Positions 15,892 to 25,622 of a stretch of 64,000 nt of DNA are shown here, piece after piece. The notes under the pieces were generated by a model. That model was not told the origin of the DNA. It did not search any database and saw only the letters and a program-made list of their open reading frames with translations. Made by a program: the position numbers and the translations under genes. Position 1 is the stretch's first letter. The number at the start of each line of letters is the position of its first letter. The stretch lies in assembly GCA_001560895.1 (NCBI GenBank), contig CP014326.1:1376001-1440000 (forward strand), read 5' to 3'. This DNA is from Streptococcus mitis (lineage in GTDB: Bacteria > Bacillota > Bacilli > Lactobacillales > Streptococcaceae).

Positions 15892-16818
15892 CTAAGGCAA
15901 ATCATTCCCTGCAGCGATGTAAATTTCATACCATTCTTTTCGAGTCAAGTTGACTTTACTTGCTTGGCTTGCCTCTATCAAATGCTTAGGATTGGTTGTA
16001 CCTACGACTGCCTGCATTTTGGCTGGGTAACGTAACACCCAAGCGATAGCAATAGCTGATGGGCTCACACTGTATTTTAATGCTAATCGATTTAGGACTT
16101 GGTTTAGTTGTTGGAACTTCTCATTACCAACAAAATTCCCTTTAAAATATCCGAACTGCAAGACTGACCAGGCCTGAATAACCATGTCGTTTAATTGGCA
16201 GTATTCAAAGACGCTTCCATCACGCACAGCTGCCTTGTTGCCTTCCATATTGACATGAAATCCTGATTCAAAACCAGGTGTGAAAGCTGCACTCAATTGT
16301 AGCTGATTAACAGCTAACGGCTGCTTGACATCTTTTTTAAGCAATTCCATCATCATAGGATTTTGGTTGGACACACCGAAGTCTCGAACTTTACCTGATG
16401 TATGTAGAATTTCAAAGGCTTCCGCCACTTGATCAGCTTCCATTAAAGCATCTGGTCGATGGAGAAGTAAGCTATCTAAATAATCAACCTGCAATCTTTT
16501 TAAAATTCCATCTACTGATTCTAGAATATACTCTTTTGAAAAATCAAAATAGGTAAATTCTTCTATGCGAATACCACATTTTGACTGAATCCACATCTTT
16601 TCTCTTAAATCTGGACGATTTTTTAGGACAAGACCTAACAGTTCTTCACAACGACCACGACCGTATATATCAGCCAAGTCGAAGGCATTGATTCCAACAG
16701 AAAGTGCTGTTTCTACAAGCTCTTCAACTTCTTTTACAGACTTATCTTCTATTCTCATCATTCCGAGAACAATTTCTGATAATTCTTTGTCATCTTGACC
16801 AAATGGAATGTATTTCAT
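15892..16818 (-). CDS. Aldo/keto reductase
   Basis: A 308-residue NADPH-dependent TIM-barrel oxidoreductase. Catalytic set: Asp in AFDLADIYGRG with Tyr (about 50-57), Lys in WIQSKCGIR, His in LLLHRPD. The NADPH-binding region near the C-terminus includes AIAWVLRYPAKMQAVVGTTN. It resembles the YdhF subfamily. Physiological substrate is unknown. It stands alone between a BOX-containing gap and the metG terminator. Confidence 0.92.
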   Translation of the reverse strand: MKYIPFGQDDKELSEIVLGMMRIEDKSVKEVEELVETALSVGINAFDLADIYGRGRCEELLGLVLKNRPDLREKMWIQSKCGIRIEEFTYFDFSKEYILESVDGILKRLQVDYLDSLLLHRPDALMEADQVAEAFEILHTSGKVRDFGVSNQNPMMMELLKKDVKQPLAVNQLQLSAAFTPGFESGFHVNMEGNKAAVRDGSVFEYCQLNDMVIQAWSVLQFGYFKGNFVGNEKFQQLNQVLNRLALKYSVSPSAIAIAWVLRYPAKMQAVVGTTNPKHLIEASQASKVNLTRKEWYEIYIAAGNDLP

Positions 16819-16884
16819 GGCAATTTCCTCCGTTTTTCTTCATTATAAAGCAGAATGACACTTTTATCAACTGCTACCTAAAAA

Positions 16885-16914
16885 AGAAAAGAACCAGTTC
16901 AAACTGGTCCTTTT
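16885..16914 (-). terminator. Intrinsic terminator of metG
   Basis: On the minus strand GGACCAG-TTTGAA-CTGGTTC, then TTTTCTTTTTT, starting just beyond the metG stop. Confidence 0.85.
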
Positions 16915-16919
16915 AAATC

Positions 16920-18917
16920 TTAGCCAATCACGCTTCCATTTGGTACAGCTGGATCAACTGTGAGAAGGGTTAATTGTCCATCATGTTCAGCTGATAGGAT
17001 CATACCTTGGCTGACATATTTTTTCATCATCTTACGAGGTTTGAGATTGGCAACGATTTGAACTTTCTTGCCGACCAATTCTTGTTCATTTGGATAGTAT
17101 TTTGCAATCCCTGAGAGGATTTGACGATCTTCACCATCACCAGCATCCAAGCGGAATTGAAGCAACTTGTCAGAACCTTCTACTTTAGACACTTCTTTGA
17201 CTTCTGCGACACGGATTTCGACCTTGTCAAAGTCCTCAAACTTGATTTCTTCTTTGTTAAGTTTGAGTTCTACTTCGTCTGGATTCCATTCTTTTGCAAC
17301 TGCTGGTTTGTTGCCTTCCATTTGTTCCTTGATATAGGCAATCTCTTCTTCCATATCCAGACGTGGGAAAATTGGTGTTCCTTTAGCAACTACAGTCACA
17401 CCTGCAGGGAAGTCAGCTAAGCTCAAGTTCTCAAGGCTTGCTACTTCTTCCAAGCCAAGTTGATTCAAGACTGCACGACTGGTTTCCATCATAAATGGCT
17501 CAATCAAGTGAGCAACGACACGAAGACTGGCTGCCAAGTGGCTCATGACACTTGCTAATTGGTCACGAAGAGCTTCATCCTTAGCCAAGACCCATGGAGC
17601 TGTCTCGTCGATGTATTTATTAGTACGAGAGATAAGGGTCCAGACTGCTTCTAAAGCACGTGGGTAGTCAACTGCTTCCATGTGTGTATGGTAGTCAGCG
17701 ATTGATTGTTCTGCTACTTGAGCAAGAGCATGGTCAAACTCTGTTACACCCTCTACATAGGCTGGAATTTGTCCATCAAAATACTTGTTAATCATAGAAA
17801 CCGTACGGTTGAGGAGGTTTCCAAGGTCATTGGCCAATTCGTAGTTGATACGGCCAACATAGTCTTCTGGAGTGAAGGTTCCGTCTGAACCAACAGGAAG
17901 GCTACGCATGAGGTAGTAGCGAAGTGGATCTAGACCATAGCGTTCTACCAACATTTCAGGGTAAACGACATTTCCTTTAGACTTGGACATCTTGCCGTCT
18001 TTCATGACAAACCAACCGTGGGCAATCAAGCGGTCAGGCAATTTAACATCCAACATCATGAGAAGGATTGGCCAGTAGATTGAGTGGAAACGAAGGATGT
18101 CTTTTCCTACCATATGGAAGACTGTTCCATTCCAGAATTTGTCAAAGCTACCATGTTCATCTTGACCGTAGCCAAGAGCTGTCGCATAGTTAAGAAGGGC
18201 ATCAATCCAAACATAGACAACGTGTTTTGGATTTGACGGTACTGGTACTCCCCATGTAAAGGTTGTACGAGAAACTGCCAAATCCTCTAAACCTGGTTCG
18301 ATGAAGTTGCGAAGCATTTCATTCAGACGACCATCTGGAGTGATAAATTCAGGATGGGACTTGAAAAATTCCACCAAACGATCTTGGTATTTGCTGAGAC
18401 GAAGGAAGTATGATTCTTCAGAAACCCATTCTACTTCGTGACCTGATGGAGCAATACCCCCAGTTACATTTCCAGCTTCGTCACGGAAAACTTCCGCAAG
18501 CTGGCTTTCTGTAAAGAATTCCTCATCTGAGACTGAGTACCAACCAGAATATTCACCCAAATAGATGTCATCTTGAGCAAGTAAGCGTTCAAAGACTTGT
18601 GCGACAACTTTTTCATGGTAGTCATCAGTTGTACGGATAAATTTATCGTATGAGATATCTAGTAATTGCCAGAGTTCTTTAACTCCAACTGCCATTCCAT
18701 CAACATAGGCTTGAGGTGTAATTCCAGCTTCTTCTGCTTTTTGTTGAATCTTTTGACCATGCTCATCAAGACCTGTCAGATAAAAGACATCGTAGCCCAT
18801 CAAGCGTTTGTAACGTGCTAAGACATCACAGGCGATGGTTGTGTAGGCAGATCCGATATGAAGTTTTCCAGATGGATAGTAAATCGGCGTTGTAATATAA
18901 AAATTCTTTTCAGACAT
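16920..18917 (-). CDS. metG: Methionine--tRNA ligase
   Basis: A 665-residue class I tRNA synthetase that charges tRNA-Met. HIGH-type motif KLHIGSAY near the N-terminus, KMSKS loop in [11 protein letters not shown] (about 300), and a C-terminal EMAP-II-like tRNA-binding domain (last ~110 residues, [14 protein letters not shown]...). No CxxC zinc knuckle is visible in the connective peptide. The frame is open further upstream, but AAAGGA precedes the ATG at 18917 and [17 protein letters not shown] is the expected N-terminus. It has its own terminator at 16885-16914. Confidence 0.96.
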   Translation of the reverse strand: MSEKNFYITTPIYYPSGKLHIGSAYTTIACDVLARYKRLMGYDVFYLTGLDEHGQKIQQKAEEAGITPQAYVDGMAVGVKELWQLLDISYDKFIRTTDDYHEKVVAQVFERLLAQDDIYLGEYSGWYSVSDEEFFTESQLAEVFRDEAGNVTGGIAPSGHEVEWVSEESYFLRLSKYQDRLVEFFKSHPEFITPDGRLNEMLRNFIEPGLEDLAVSRTTFTWGVPVPSNPKHVVYVWIDALLNYATALGYGQDEHGSFDKFWNGTVFHMVGKDILRFHSIYWPILLMMLDVKLPDRLIAHGWFVMKDGKMSKSKGNVVYPEMLVERYGLDPLRYYLMRSLPVGSDGTFTPEDYVGRINYELANDLGNLLNRTVSMINKYFDGQIPAYVEGVTEFDHALAQVAEQSIADYHTHMEAVDYPRALEAVWTLISRTNKYIDETAPWVLAKDEALRDQLASVMSHLAASLRVVAHLIEPFMMETSRAVLNQLGLEEVASLENLSLADFPAGVTVVAKGTPIFPRLDMEEEIAYIKEQMEGNKPAVAKEWNPDEVELKLNKEEIKFEDFDKVEIRVAEVKEVSKVEGSDKLLQFRLDAGDGEDRQILSGIAKYYPNEQELVGKKVQIVANLKPRKMMKKYVSQGMILSAEHDGQLTLLTVDPAVPNGSVIG

Positions 18918-19005
18918 AATTTTTCCTTTCCAGGCAAATGAAACCTGTTTTTCTAACACTTCATTATATCACATTTTTAAGAATTTTCGATAGGGAAATC
19001 CATAC

Positions 19006-19036
19006 AAAAACAAGATAGACAAGCGTCCATCTTGTT
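19006..19036 (-). terminator. Terminator of the MacB-like export operon
   Basis: On the minus strand AACAAGATGGAC-GCTT-GTCTATCTTGTT, then TTTTGTA. It starts 5 bases beyond the permease stop. Confidence 0.85.
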
Positions 19037-19040
19037 GATC

Positions 19041-20300
19041 TTATTCATATCGAAGGGCTTCAATTGGATCAAGTTTCGATGCCTTGTTGGCTGGCAAGAC
19101 TCCAAAAATCATACCAACACTAGCCGAAACTGCAAGACTAAATAGGGCAACCGGGATTGACACTCCCACCTCTATACCCGCAATCAAACCTTGTAATAGT
19201 ATACCAGCTATAGCGGTTAAGCCTGTCGCAATGGTTAAACCAATGACTCCGCCTAACAAGGTCAAAATCATGGATTCAATCAAAAATTGGATTAAAATAT
19301 TAGCACGTGTCGCACCCAAAGCCTTACGGAGACCAATCTCACGAGTACGCTCCGTCACCGAAACCAGCATGATGTTCATAACACCAGTCCCTCCAACAAA
19401 AAGGGAAATTCCTGCAATGGCACTAATAATCGTAGTTATAAATCCAAAAAGTTGTTGTACTTCTTGGAAGGCTGCAGTCGCATCTGCCACCTGATACTCC
19501 CCTTGCTGAAGACCAGCAATCTCGGTCAATTTTCTAGCTAATTCTGGTCCCACAGTTGGTGTCAAACTGGTATCATTGACACGGAAGACAATATCAGAAA
19601 TCTCATCCATATTGAAGTTGTTGGCAAGAGAAATATTAGTCGTAATCGGAAGTCCACCAATACCAAAAGTCTTGGCAGTCTTGGCCTCATCGCTGGTATA
19701 GACACCAATGACACGATAGCTAAAGCCACCAACATCTATAACCTGGTTAACAGCTTCTTGAGCAGATCCAAACAGACTATTAGCAAGTTCTTGGTCTAGT
19801 AAAATGACACTGGCAACATCTTTATAATCCTGAGCTATAAGACTTCGGCCTGCAACAATTTCATTTTCAACTGCCTTCATGTAAGTAATATTTCCACCTG
19901 TCAAGCTAGCGCGCTCCACTTTTTTGTCTTTATAAGACAAGGTGGTATTAGTCGAGTTGGTTACATAGTAACTGTCCACACCCTTAAGTTTTGCTGCCTC
20001 CTTGACCCAAGCTTCTTGCGGTTTTGGTGGTTCAACAGGAACTTCCTCTTCTTTCCCAGAGACTGTCAAAGCTGATTGTTTTTGGGTAAAAGAACCATCT
20101 TTACTTTTAATAGGCGAGAAAAAGACATGGATATTCTTCTGTGACTTGGTCATGTTTTTATTGACCTGACGAGACATGGAATCACCTAGAGCCATAATCA
20201 CAACAACTGATGAAACACCAATGATAATCCCAATCATAGTGAGAAAAGAGCGCATCTTGTGGGCCATGATAGATGAAAAGGCAAATTTCAGATTCTGCAT
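19041..20300 (-). CDS. MacB/FtsX-type ABC transporter permease
   Basis: A 419-residue permease with one N-terminal transmembrane helix, a large extracytoplasmic domain (about 40-285) and three C-terminal helices. SVTERTREIGLRKALGAT near residue 318 is the hallmark of the MacB/LolC permease family. It starts 1 base after the ATPase stop. The three genes form an adaptor-ATPase-permease exporter. The pneumococcal counterpart has been linked to resistance to host antimicrobial peptides (recalled, not visible here). Confidence 0.92.
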   Translation of the reverse strand: MQNLKFAFSSIMAHKMRSFLTMIGIIIGVSSVVVIMALGDSMSRQVNKNMTKSQKNIHVFFSPIKSKDGSFTQKQSALTVSGKEEEVPVEPPKPQEAWVKEAAKLKGVDSYYVTNSTNTTLSYKDKKVERASLTGGNITYMKAVENEIVAGRSLIAQDYKDVASVILLDQELANSLFGSAQEAVNQVIDVGGFSYRVIGVYTSDEAKTAKTFGIGGLPITTNISLANNFNMDEISDIVFRVNDTSLTPTVGPELARKLTEIAGLQQGEYQVADATAAFQEVQQLFGFITTIISAIAGISLFVGGTGVMNIMLVSVTERTREIGLRKALGATRANILIQFLIESMILTLLGGVIGLTIATGLTAIAGILLQGLIAGIEVGVSIPVALFSLAVSASVGMIFGVLPANKASKLDPIEALRYE

Positions 20301-20301
20301 C

Positions 20302-21003
20302 TTAGTTTTCCTCCCTTTCTAATTGCGCACTGTCAGACGAAATAACTCCATCTCGAATGACAATCTGGCGTTTAGCATAAGCAGCGATTTCAGGCTCATG
20401 CGTTACCATGATAATGGTTTTTCCTTCTTTATTTAGTTCAACCAACAGTTGCATAATTTGATTCCCTGTTTTGGTATCCAAGGCTCCTGTCGGTTCATCC
20501 GCTAGGATAATAGAAGGATTGTTTACCAAGGCACGCGCGATAGCTACACGTTGCTTTTGACCTCCAGATAATTCCGAAGGTAAATGGTGACTACGTTCTG
20601 TCAATTCAACCTTATCTAAATATTCCTCAGCTAACTTGCGACGTTTTGAAGCCGAAACTCCTGCGTAAATCAAAGGCAATTCTACATTTTGCAGAGCATT
20701 GAGTTTAGATAGAAGAAAGAACTGCTGAAAGACAAATCCGATTTGTTGGTTACGGACCTTGGCTAACTGTTTTTCACCCAGTCCAGCTACTTCTTGACCT
20801 TCAAGATAATACTCTCCACTGCTTGGTGTATCCAACATGCCAATCGTATTCATGAGAGTAGATTTACCAGAACCAGATGGTCCCATGATGGCAACAAATT
20901 CACCCTCATTTACTTCTAGGTTGATATTTTTGAGAACCTGCAATTCTTGGTCACCGTTACGGTAGCTTCTGCAGATATTTTTTAGACTAATTAGTTTCTT
21001 CAT
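20302..21003 (-). CDS. MacB-type ABC transporter ATP-binding protein
   Basis: A 233-residue ATPase of the LolD/MacB family. Walker A GPSGSGKST (about 41-49), Q-loop VFQQFFLL, signature LSGGQKQR, Walker B IILADEPTGALD, switch VTHEPE. Its start overlaps the adaptor gene end by 17 bases, showing tight coupling. It energises the permease encoded directly downstream. Confidence 0.94.
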   Translation of the reverse strand: MKKLISLKNICRSYRNGDQELQVLKNINLEVNEGEFVAIMGPSGSGKSTLMNTIGMLDTPSSGEYYLEGQEVAGLGEKQLAKVRNQQIGFVFQQFFLLSKLNALQNVELPLIYAGVSASKRRKLAEEYLDKVELTERSHHLPSELSGGQKQRVAIARALVNNPSIILADEPTGALDTKTGNQIMQLLVELNKEGKTIIMVTHEPEIAAYAKRQIVIRDGVISSDSAQLEREEN

Positions 21004-22189
21004 CAGCCTTCACCTCTTTTCCTTCCTCTAGAGAAGACGTTGGGTTACTGATGACCTTGACTCCATTTGTCAGACCTGAAGTGATTTCTTGGTTGTCTGC
21101 ATCAGCATTTCCCAAACCAACTTCCACTTTCTTGGCCTTTTTCTGCTCGTCAATTACCCAGACATAATTCTTATCATTTTCAGTCACAACACTTGTTAAA
21201 GGAACCAGAATAGCTTTACTCTTATTCTTAACCTCAACACTTACTGAGAATCCTTGTTTCAAGTCACCGATTTCACTTGTAACATCGATGGTATATGGAT
21301 ATTTAGAACCAGAGTTACCGCCTGTTGCTGCAGCTGCACTTGGTGCTTCACCATTGTTTTTAGGGTAGTCAGAAATGTAGCTAATCTTACCAGTCCAGCT
21401 CTTATCTTGGTAAACTTTAGAAGTAAAGGTTACTTCTTGTCCTACAGAGAGGTTGGCAAGGTTATATTCAGATAGTTCCCCCTTAACTTGCAAGTTTTCA
21501 TTGCTAACGACATGAACTACCACCTGGCTAGCTCCTGTTGGAGATTTAGAAACATTGCGGTTGACTTCGACCACAGTTCCCTCTAGGGTACTGAGAACCG
21601 TCATTGCATCCAACTGACTTTGAGCCTTGCTTAATTGCGCAGCTGCATCTGCACGGGCATCACGGGCATCACCCAATTGAGCATCAATAGAGGATACTGA
21701 ATTTCCTGCGACTGGAGCTGGAGTTTGCGCTGCAGCTCCTTCGCCTCCTGCTGGTGTTGGCAATTGTAAAGCCGGTGCTGAAGCGGCTTCATTGCGTGCT
21801 TGGTTGAGTTCGTTGATATGGCGATCTGCCTTCGCAACTGCTCGACTCGCTGAATCATAGGCCGCCCGTGCTTCTGAACTACTGTACTTAACTAAAGCCT
21901 GTCCTTCACTAACCTTATCGCCCACAGAAACAAGGATTTCATCTAAATCTCCTTTGCTAGCATCAAAATAAACATATTGTTCATTTTTTGCTGTTACTGT
22001 CCCTGATAACAAAACAGAGGATGCCACGCTTCCTTCCTTAGCAACAACCAGATGAGTAACCTCATCTTTTACAGCAGTCTGAGAAGGTTGTCTAAAGAGT
22101 AAAATCCCTCCAGCACCCAATACAACTACACTTGCAGCACCGATTGCTGCATACAATTGCCACTTTTTAGCTTTACCATTCTTTTTCAT
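20987..22189 (-). CDS. Membrane-fusion/adaptor subunit of the MacB-like exporter
   Basis: About 399 residues, RND/HlyD-type adaptor. It has an N-terminal signal anchor (about 12-32), a lipoyl-type half motif (GTVTAKNEQYVYFDASKGD), an alpha-hairpin region interrupted by a Pro/Ala/Gly-rich stretch (around PTPAGGEGAAAQTPAPVAG), and beta-barrel domains. ATG 22189 is chosen because AGGAG sits 8 bases upstream; the frame is open to 22234 but has no ribosome site there. First gene of the three-gene exporter operon. Confidence 0.92.
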   Translation of the reverse strand: MKKNGKAKKWQLYAAIGAASVVVLGAGGILLFRQPSQTAVKDEVTHLVVAKEGSVASSVLLSGTVTAKNEQYVYFDASKGDLDEILVSVGDKVSEGQALVKYSSSEARAAYDSASRAVAKADRHINELNQARNEAASAPALQLPTPAGGEGAAAQTPAPVAGNSVSSIDAQLGDARDARADAAAQLSKAQSQLDAMTVLSTLEGTVVEVNRNVSKSPTGASQVVVHVVSNENLQVKGELSEYNLANLSVGQEVTFTSKVYQDKSWTGKISYISDYPKNNGEAPSAAAATGGNSGSKYPYTIDVTSEIGDLKQGFSVSVEVKNKSKAILVPLTSVVTENDKNYVWVIDEQKKAKKVEVGLGNADADNQEITSGLTNGVKVISNPTSSLEEGKEVKADEETN

Positions 22190-22225
22190 AATGAAACTCC
22201 TTTTTGATTTAAAGTCCTTAACAAT

Positions 22226-22254
22226 ATTATACAAAAATTCCCAAATATAAACAA
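22226..22254 (-). promoter_or_regulatory. Promoter of the MacB-like exporter operon
   Basis: On the minus strand TTGTTT (22249-22254), 17-base spacer, TATAAT (22226-22231). CAATAACA near 22252 reappears inverted as TGTTATTG about 65 bases further upstream, a possible operator pair. Confidence 0.7.
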
Positions 22255-22399
22255 TAACAGTTGAGAACGAAATAATGACATTTCAGGATCCACTTATTGT
22301 TCGGAATTTATTTTTATTGTTATTGTACTAGATATATAATACACTTTATTTTCCCTTTTTGCAAGCCTTTTCTTTAATTTTTTTGAACGTAGCAGATTT

Positions 22400-22428
22400 T
22401 TGCAATCACATCAAAAAAAAGATAGAAT
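22400..22428 (+). promoter_or_regulatory. Promoter of gor
   Basis: TTGCAA (22400-22405), 17-base spacer, TAGAAT (22423-22428), 54 bases upstream of the gor ATG. Confidence 0.7.
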
Positions 22429-22482
22429 ATGACTATCAAAAAATGACACTCTACTATTTAAAAGAGTACAAAGGAGTTTTCA

Positions 22483-23829
22483 ATGAGAGAATATGATATC
22501 ATTGCTATCGGTGGAGGTAGCGGAGGAATTGCTACCATGAACCGTGCTGGTGAACACGGAGCCAAAGCAGCCGTTATTGAGGAAAAGAAATTAGGTGGAA
22601 CCTGTGTCAACGTCGGTTGTGTTCCTAAGAAAATCATGTGGTACGGAGCACAAATTGCTGAGACTTTCCATCAATTTGGAGAAGACTACGGTTTTAAAAC
22701 TACTGATCTTAACTTTGACTTTGCAACTCTACGTCGCAATCGTGAAGCCTACATTGATCGCGCTCGTTCTTCTTATGATGGCAGTTTTAAACGCAACGGT
22801 GTAGACTTGATTGAAGGCCATGCTGAATTTGTAGATTCTCATACTGTTAGCGTAAATGGTGAACTCATTCATGCCAAACATATCGTGATTGCGACTGGTG
22901 CCCATCCAAGTATTCCTAATATTCCTGGTGCAGAACTAGGTGGCTCTTCTGATGATGTATTTGCTTGGGAAGAACTTCCTGAGTCAGTTGCCATTCTAGG
23001 CGCTGGTTATATCGCTGTTGAATTAGCTGGCGTTCTCCACACTTTTGGTGTCAAGACAGACCTCTTTGTTCGCCGTGATCGTCCTTTACGTGGTTTTGAT
23101 TCTTACATCGTTGAAGGTTTGGTCAAGGAAATGGAAAGAACAAACTTGCCCCTTCATACTCACAAAGTCCCTATCAAATTAGAGAAAACTGCTGAAGGCA
23201 TTACCATTCATTTCGAAGATGGTACTAGTCACACAGCTAGTCAAGTTATCTGGGCTACGGGTCGCCGTCCAAACGTTAAAGGCTTGCAACTTGAAAAAGC
23301 TGGAGTAACTCTGAACGAACGTGGCTTTATCCAAGTGGATGAATACCAAAATACTGTTGTTGAGGGAATCTATGCTCTAGGTGATGTAACGGGTGAAAAA
23401 GAGCTGACTCCAGTTGCTATCAAGGCTGGACGTACTTTGTCTGAACGTCTCTTTAACGGCAAAACAACTGCTAAAATGGACTACTCAACTATTCCAACTG
23501 TTGTCTTTTCACACCCTGCTATCGGAACTGTTGGATTGACAGAAGAGCAAGCTATTAAAGAATACGGTCAAGACCAAATCAAGGTTTACAAATCAAGCTT
23601 TACTTCTATGTACTCTGCTTGCACTTGCAACCGTCAAGAAACACGTTTCAAACTGATTACAGCTGGTTCAGAAGAAAAAGTTGTTGGACTTCATGGAATT
23701 GGCTATGGTGTTGATGAAATGATTCAAGGATTTGCTGTTGCTATCAAAATGGGAGCAACCAAGGCTGACTTTGATGCAACTGTGGCGATTCACCCAACTG
23801 CATCTGAAGAATTTGTAACTATGCGTTAA
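22483..23829 (+). CDS. gor: Glutathione-disulfide reductase
   Basis: A 448-residue pyridine nucleotide-disulfide oxidoreductase that reduces oxidised glutathione with NADPH. FAD motif GGGSGG (10-15), redox pair in GGTCVNVGC (Cys41/Cys46), NADPH fold [19 protein letters not shown]-like YALGDVTG, and the dimer-interface HPTASEE with the catalytic His near the C-terminus. Length is normal. AAGGAG precedes the ATG. Streptococci import rather than make glutathione, and Gor recycles it under oxidative stress. Confidence 0.95.
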   Translation: MREYDIIAIGGGSGGIATMNRAGEHGAKAAVIEEKKLGGTCVNVGCVPKKIMWYGAQIAETFHQFGEDYGFKTTDLNFDFATLRRNREAYIDRARSSYDGSFKRNGVDLIEGHAEFVDSHTVSVNGELIHAKHIVIATGAHPSIPNIPGAELGGSSDDVFAWEELPESVAILGAGYIAVELAGVLHTFGVKTDLFVRRDRPLRGFDSYIVEGLVKEMERTNLPLHTHKVPIKLEKTAEGITIHFEDGTSHTASQVIWATGRRPNVKGLQLEKAGVTLNERGFIQVDEYQNTVVEGIYALGDVTGEKELTPVAIKAGRTLSERLFNGKTTAKMDYSTIPTVVFSHPAIGTVGLTEEQAIKEYGQDQIKVYKSSFTSMYSACTCNRQETRFKLITAGSEEKVVGLHGIGYGVDEMIQGFAVAIKMGATKADFDATVAIHPTASEEFVTMR

Positions 23830-23836
23830 TCGAAAC

Positions 23837-23873
23837 AAAAGAAGCTGATACAAATGTGTCTGCTTCTTTTTTG
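23837..23873 (+). terminator. Terminator of gor
   Basis: AAAAGAAGC pairs with GCTTCTTTT across a 16-base loop, followed by Ts; it starts 8 bases after the gor stop. Confidence 0.85.
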
Positions 23874-23957
23874 ATGATTTACGAATAGATGAAAACAACT
23901 TACCCCGTCAGGAAAATCGGCTGTTACAGTTTTTGTTACCTTTGTTATAAAAATAGG

Positions 23958-24016
23958 TTGACAATAATATTAAATTAAGTACAATAGTTACTATACATTA
24001 GAAAAGAGGTTAACTA
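23958..24016 (+). promoter_or_regulatory. bioY promoter with a possible BirA-type operator
   Basis: TTGACA (23958-23963), 16-base spacer, TACAAT (23980-23985). From the last base of the -10 box, TAGTTA (23985-23990) and GTTAACTA (24009-24016) form an inverted pair about 16 bases apart. This resembles the BirA biotin operator (TTGTTAAC...GTTAACAA). The left half-site is imperfect. Biotin repression is an inference. Confidence 0.55.
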
Positions 24017-24018
24017 TT

Positions 24019-24555
24019 TTGAAAAAAGCTCACGTTTATGCTATCCCTGCTATTGGGGCTGTTCTTATTGCTGTGTTGGCACAAATCAGTCTTCCAATTG
24101 GACCTGTTCCCTTCACTCTACAAAACTTTGCAATCGGCTTGATTGCTACTGTATTTAGACCGAGAGAGGCTGTACTTTCTGTTGGACTCTATCTTCTTCT
24201 AGGTGCCATCGGTCTTCCTGTCTTTGCAGGAGGTGGAGCTGGATTTCATGCTTTAGTTGGTCCTACTGCAGGCTATCTTTGGTTTTATCTTGTTTACTCT
24301 GGAGTTACTTCATCTCTAACTGACAGCGATAGTGGAGTTGTCAAGATTTTTCTTGCAAACCTCTTAGGAGATACACTTGTCTTTGTCGGAGGGATTCTCA
24401 GCTTGCATTTCCTAGCTGGAATGGCATTTGAAAAAGCTCTTATGGTGGGTGTTCTTCCCTTTATCATTCCAGACCTTGGTAAACTTCTTGCTATTAGTTT
24501 TATTAGCCGTCCACTACTTCAACGCCTTAAAAATCAGGCTTACTTTACTAACTAA
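24019..24555 (+). CDS. bioY: Biotin transporter BioY (ECF substrate-binding component)
   Basis: A 178-residue membrane protein with about six helices. Family marks: LAQISLPIGPVPFTLQ (20-35), LYLLLGAIGLPVFAGGGAGF (57-76) and GPTAGYLWFY. It binds biotin and works with shared ECF A/A'/T subunits encoded elsewhere. The start is TTG at 24019-24021, 8 bases after AGAGGT; no ATG fits the reading frame near this site. The promoter region carries a possible BirA operator. Confidence 0.92.
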   Translation: MKKAHVYAIPAIGAVLIAVLAQISLPIGPVPFTLQNFAIGLIATVFRPREAVLSVGLYLLLGAIGLPVFAGGGAGFHALVGPTAGYLWFYLVYSGVTSSLTDSDSGVVKIFLANLLGDTLVFVGGILSLHFLAGMAFEKALMVGVLPFIIPDLGKLLAISFISRPLLQRLKNQAYFTN

Positions 24556-24597
24556 AAAAGGATATCGAGTTGTCATAACTCAATATCCTTTTTTTCC
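24554..24597. terminator. Bidirectional terminator between bioY and ydbC-like gene
   Basis: AAAAAAGGATAT and ATATCCTTTTTTT pair around an inner GAGTT/AACTC stem. It serves bioY and the convergent minus-strand gene. Confidence 0.9.
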
Positions 24598-24608
24598 ATT
24601 TTGAAAAC

Positions 24609-24824
24609 TTAGTTGCCTTTAAAGGCATCCACCATCATTTGAAATTCTTCATTTGAGAGAGTAATTCCCTTGCCCATTTTAGTATGGTCTGGACTCCAAG
24701 CACGAATATCAAACTTTGCAGGAGCACCATTAAAGCTCACGCGGTTGATTTCCTTGGTCCAACCTTTTTCGTTTTCAGAAAGAGTCAACAAATGCTCTTC
24801 GATTTCAAATGTAAATTCTGCCAT
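24609..24824 (-). CDS. YdbC-like PC4-fold single-stranded DNA-binding protein
   Basis: A 71-residue protein (MAEFTFEIEEHLLTLSENEKGWTKEINRVSFNG...) matching YdbC of lactic acid bacteria, whose structure is a PC4-like homodimer that binds single-stranded nucleic acid. The FDIRAWSPDHTKMGKGITLSNEE segment is the PC4 core (W/D/KMGKG). AAGGAG precedes the ATG. Monocistronic, converging on bioY. Cellular role in streptococci is not established to my knowledge. Confidence 0.82.
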   Translation of the reverse strand: MAEFTFEIEEHLLTLSENEKGWTKEINRVSFNGAPAKFDIRAWSPDHTKMGKGITLSNEEFQMMVDAFKGN

Positions 24825-24922
24825 TTTCTTCTCCTTTTTTAGCTTTCATTAGTTTATTCGTAAAATCTTGTAGATTTTAGGAAAATTTTATATAATATTG
24901 ATATAAAAGAAGGGAGGCCAAT

Positions 24923-25243
24923 ATGAGACATAAATTCCAGCAAATACTAGATAAAATACATGACTTTTTAAATGGACATGACCAACCTGACCAGACTGAA
25001 ACCAACTCCCTTACAGCCACTATTGAAGAGGCTGTCCAGAAACAAACTGCTGTTCATCTTATCTTGTCTGAGACAAGTTTTACAGGTGATATCATCAAAT
25101 ACGATCAGCAACGCCAGCAGATTATCGTGAAAAATTTTGCCAAAAATGTTAGCCGTATTATCCGTATAAGCGATATTCAACGCCTGAGATTTGTCCCTTC
25201 AACTGTCCAAACAGCCCAAAAAAATAGATTTAAGAAAGAGTGA
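24923..25243 (+). CDS. Small conserved protein, possible Sm-like/YolD-like fold
   Basis: A 106-residue cytoplasmic protein. The N-terminal 45 residues are helical and polar. Residues 47-92 (HLILSETSFTGDIIKYDQQ...IIRISDIQRLRF) read as a small beta barrel of the kind seen in YolD- or Sm-like domains. GGGAGG sits 9 bases before the ATG. It ends in the bidirectional terminator at 25235-25274. I do not recognise a named family, so the fold call is a guess. Confidence 0.7.
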   Translation: MRHKFQQILDKIHDFLNGHDQPDQTETNSLTATIEEAVQKQTAVHLILSETSFTGDIIKYDQQRQQIIVKNFAKNVSRIIRISDIQRLRFVPSTVQTAQKNRFKKE

Positions 25244-25274
25244 GATGTAGTTGCTTCATCCCACTCTTTTTCTT
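25235..25274. terminator. Bidirectional terminator
   Basis: AAAGAGTG pairs with CACTCTTT, with an inner GATG/CATC stem, T runs on both sides. It overlaps the stop of the 106-residue gene and the stop of the ATP-cone gene. Confidence 0.85.
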
Positions 25275-25611
25275 AGCGAACTTGTTCAAAATGTAAATGA
25301 ACGGCGATATGATCTCCATAGCCACTTCTTTCCAAATCACGTTGTAGACGATAGGAAATGTAGTGTTCAGCAATGGTAATGTAACCTGCACCCAATAAAC
25401 GATGCTCAACCAAAGACTGAATCATGCTGATGGTAGCACGTTCCACCTTGGCTTCTTCCAAATCCAAAACCACTTTCTTAGTAACTTGTGCAAGGTTTTG
25501 ACGCAAATCATCTGTCAATACATAGACAGTCTGAGCTGCCTTTAAGATAGCCTGGTAAATCTTATCTGGATTAAATTCAGCAATTTCTCCATCACGTTTG
25601 ATTACTTGCAT
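25273..25611 (-). CDS. Stand-alone ATP-cone domain protein
   Basis: A 112-residue protein that is almost entirely an ATP-cone: MQVIKRDGEIAEFNPDKIYQAILKA (VxKRDG and F...KI motifs, residues 1-25) continuing to an AEHYISYRLQRD helix near residue 90. ATP-cones bind ATP/dATP in ribonucleotide reductases and in NrdR. Here there is no reductase domain and no NrdR zinc finger, so it could be a free allosteric module. It lies 11 bases downstream of trmD on the same strand and is probably co-transcribed with it. Confidence 0.85.
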   Translation of the reverse strand: MQVIKRDGEIAEFNPDKIYQAILKAAQTVYVLTDDLRQNLAQVTKKVVLDLEEAKVERATISMIQSLVEHRLLGAGYITIAEHYISYRLQRDLERSGYGDHIAVHLHFEQVR

Positions 25612-25622
25612 AGGTTTCTCCT

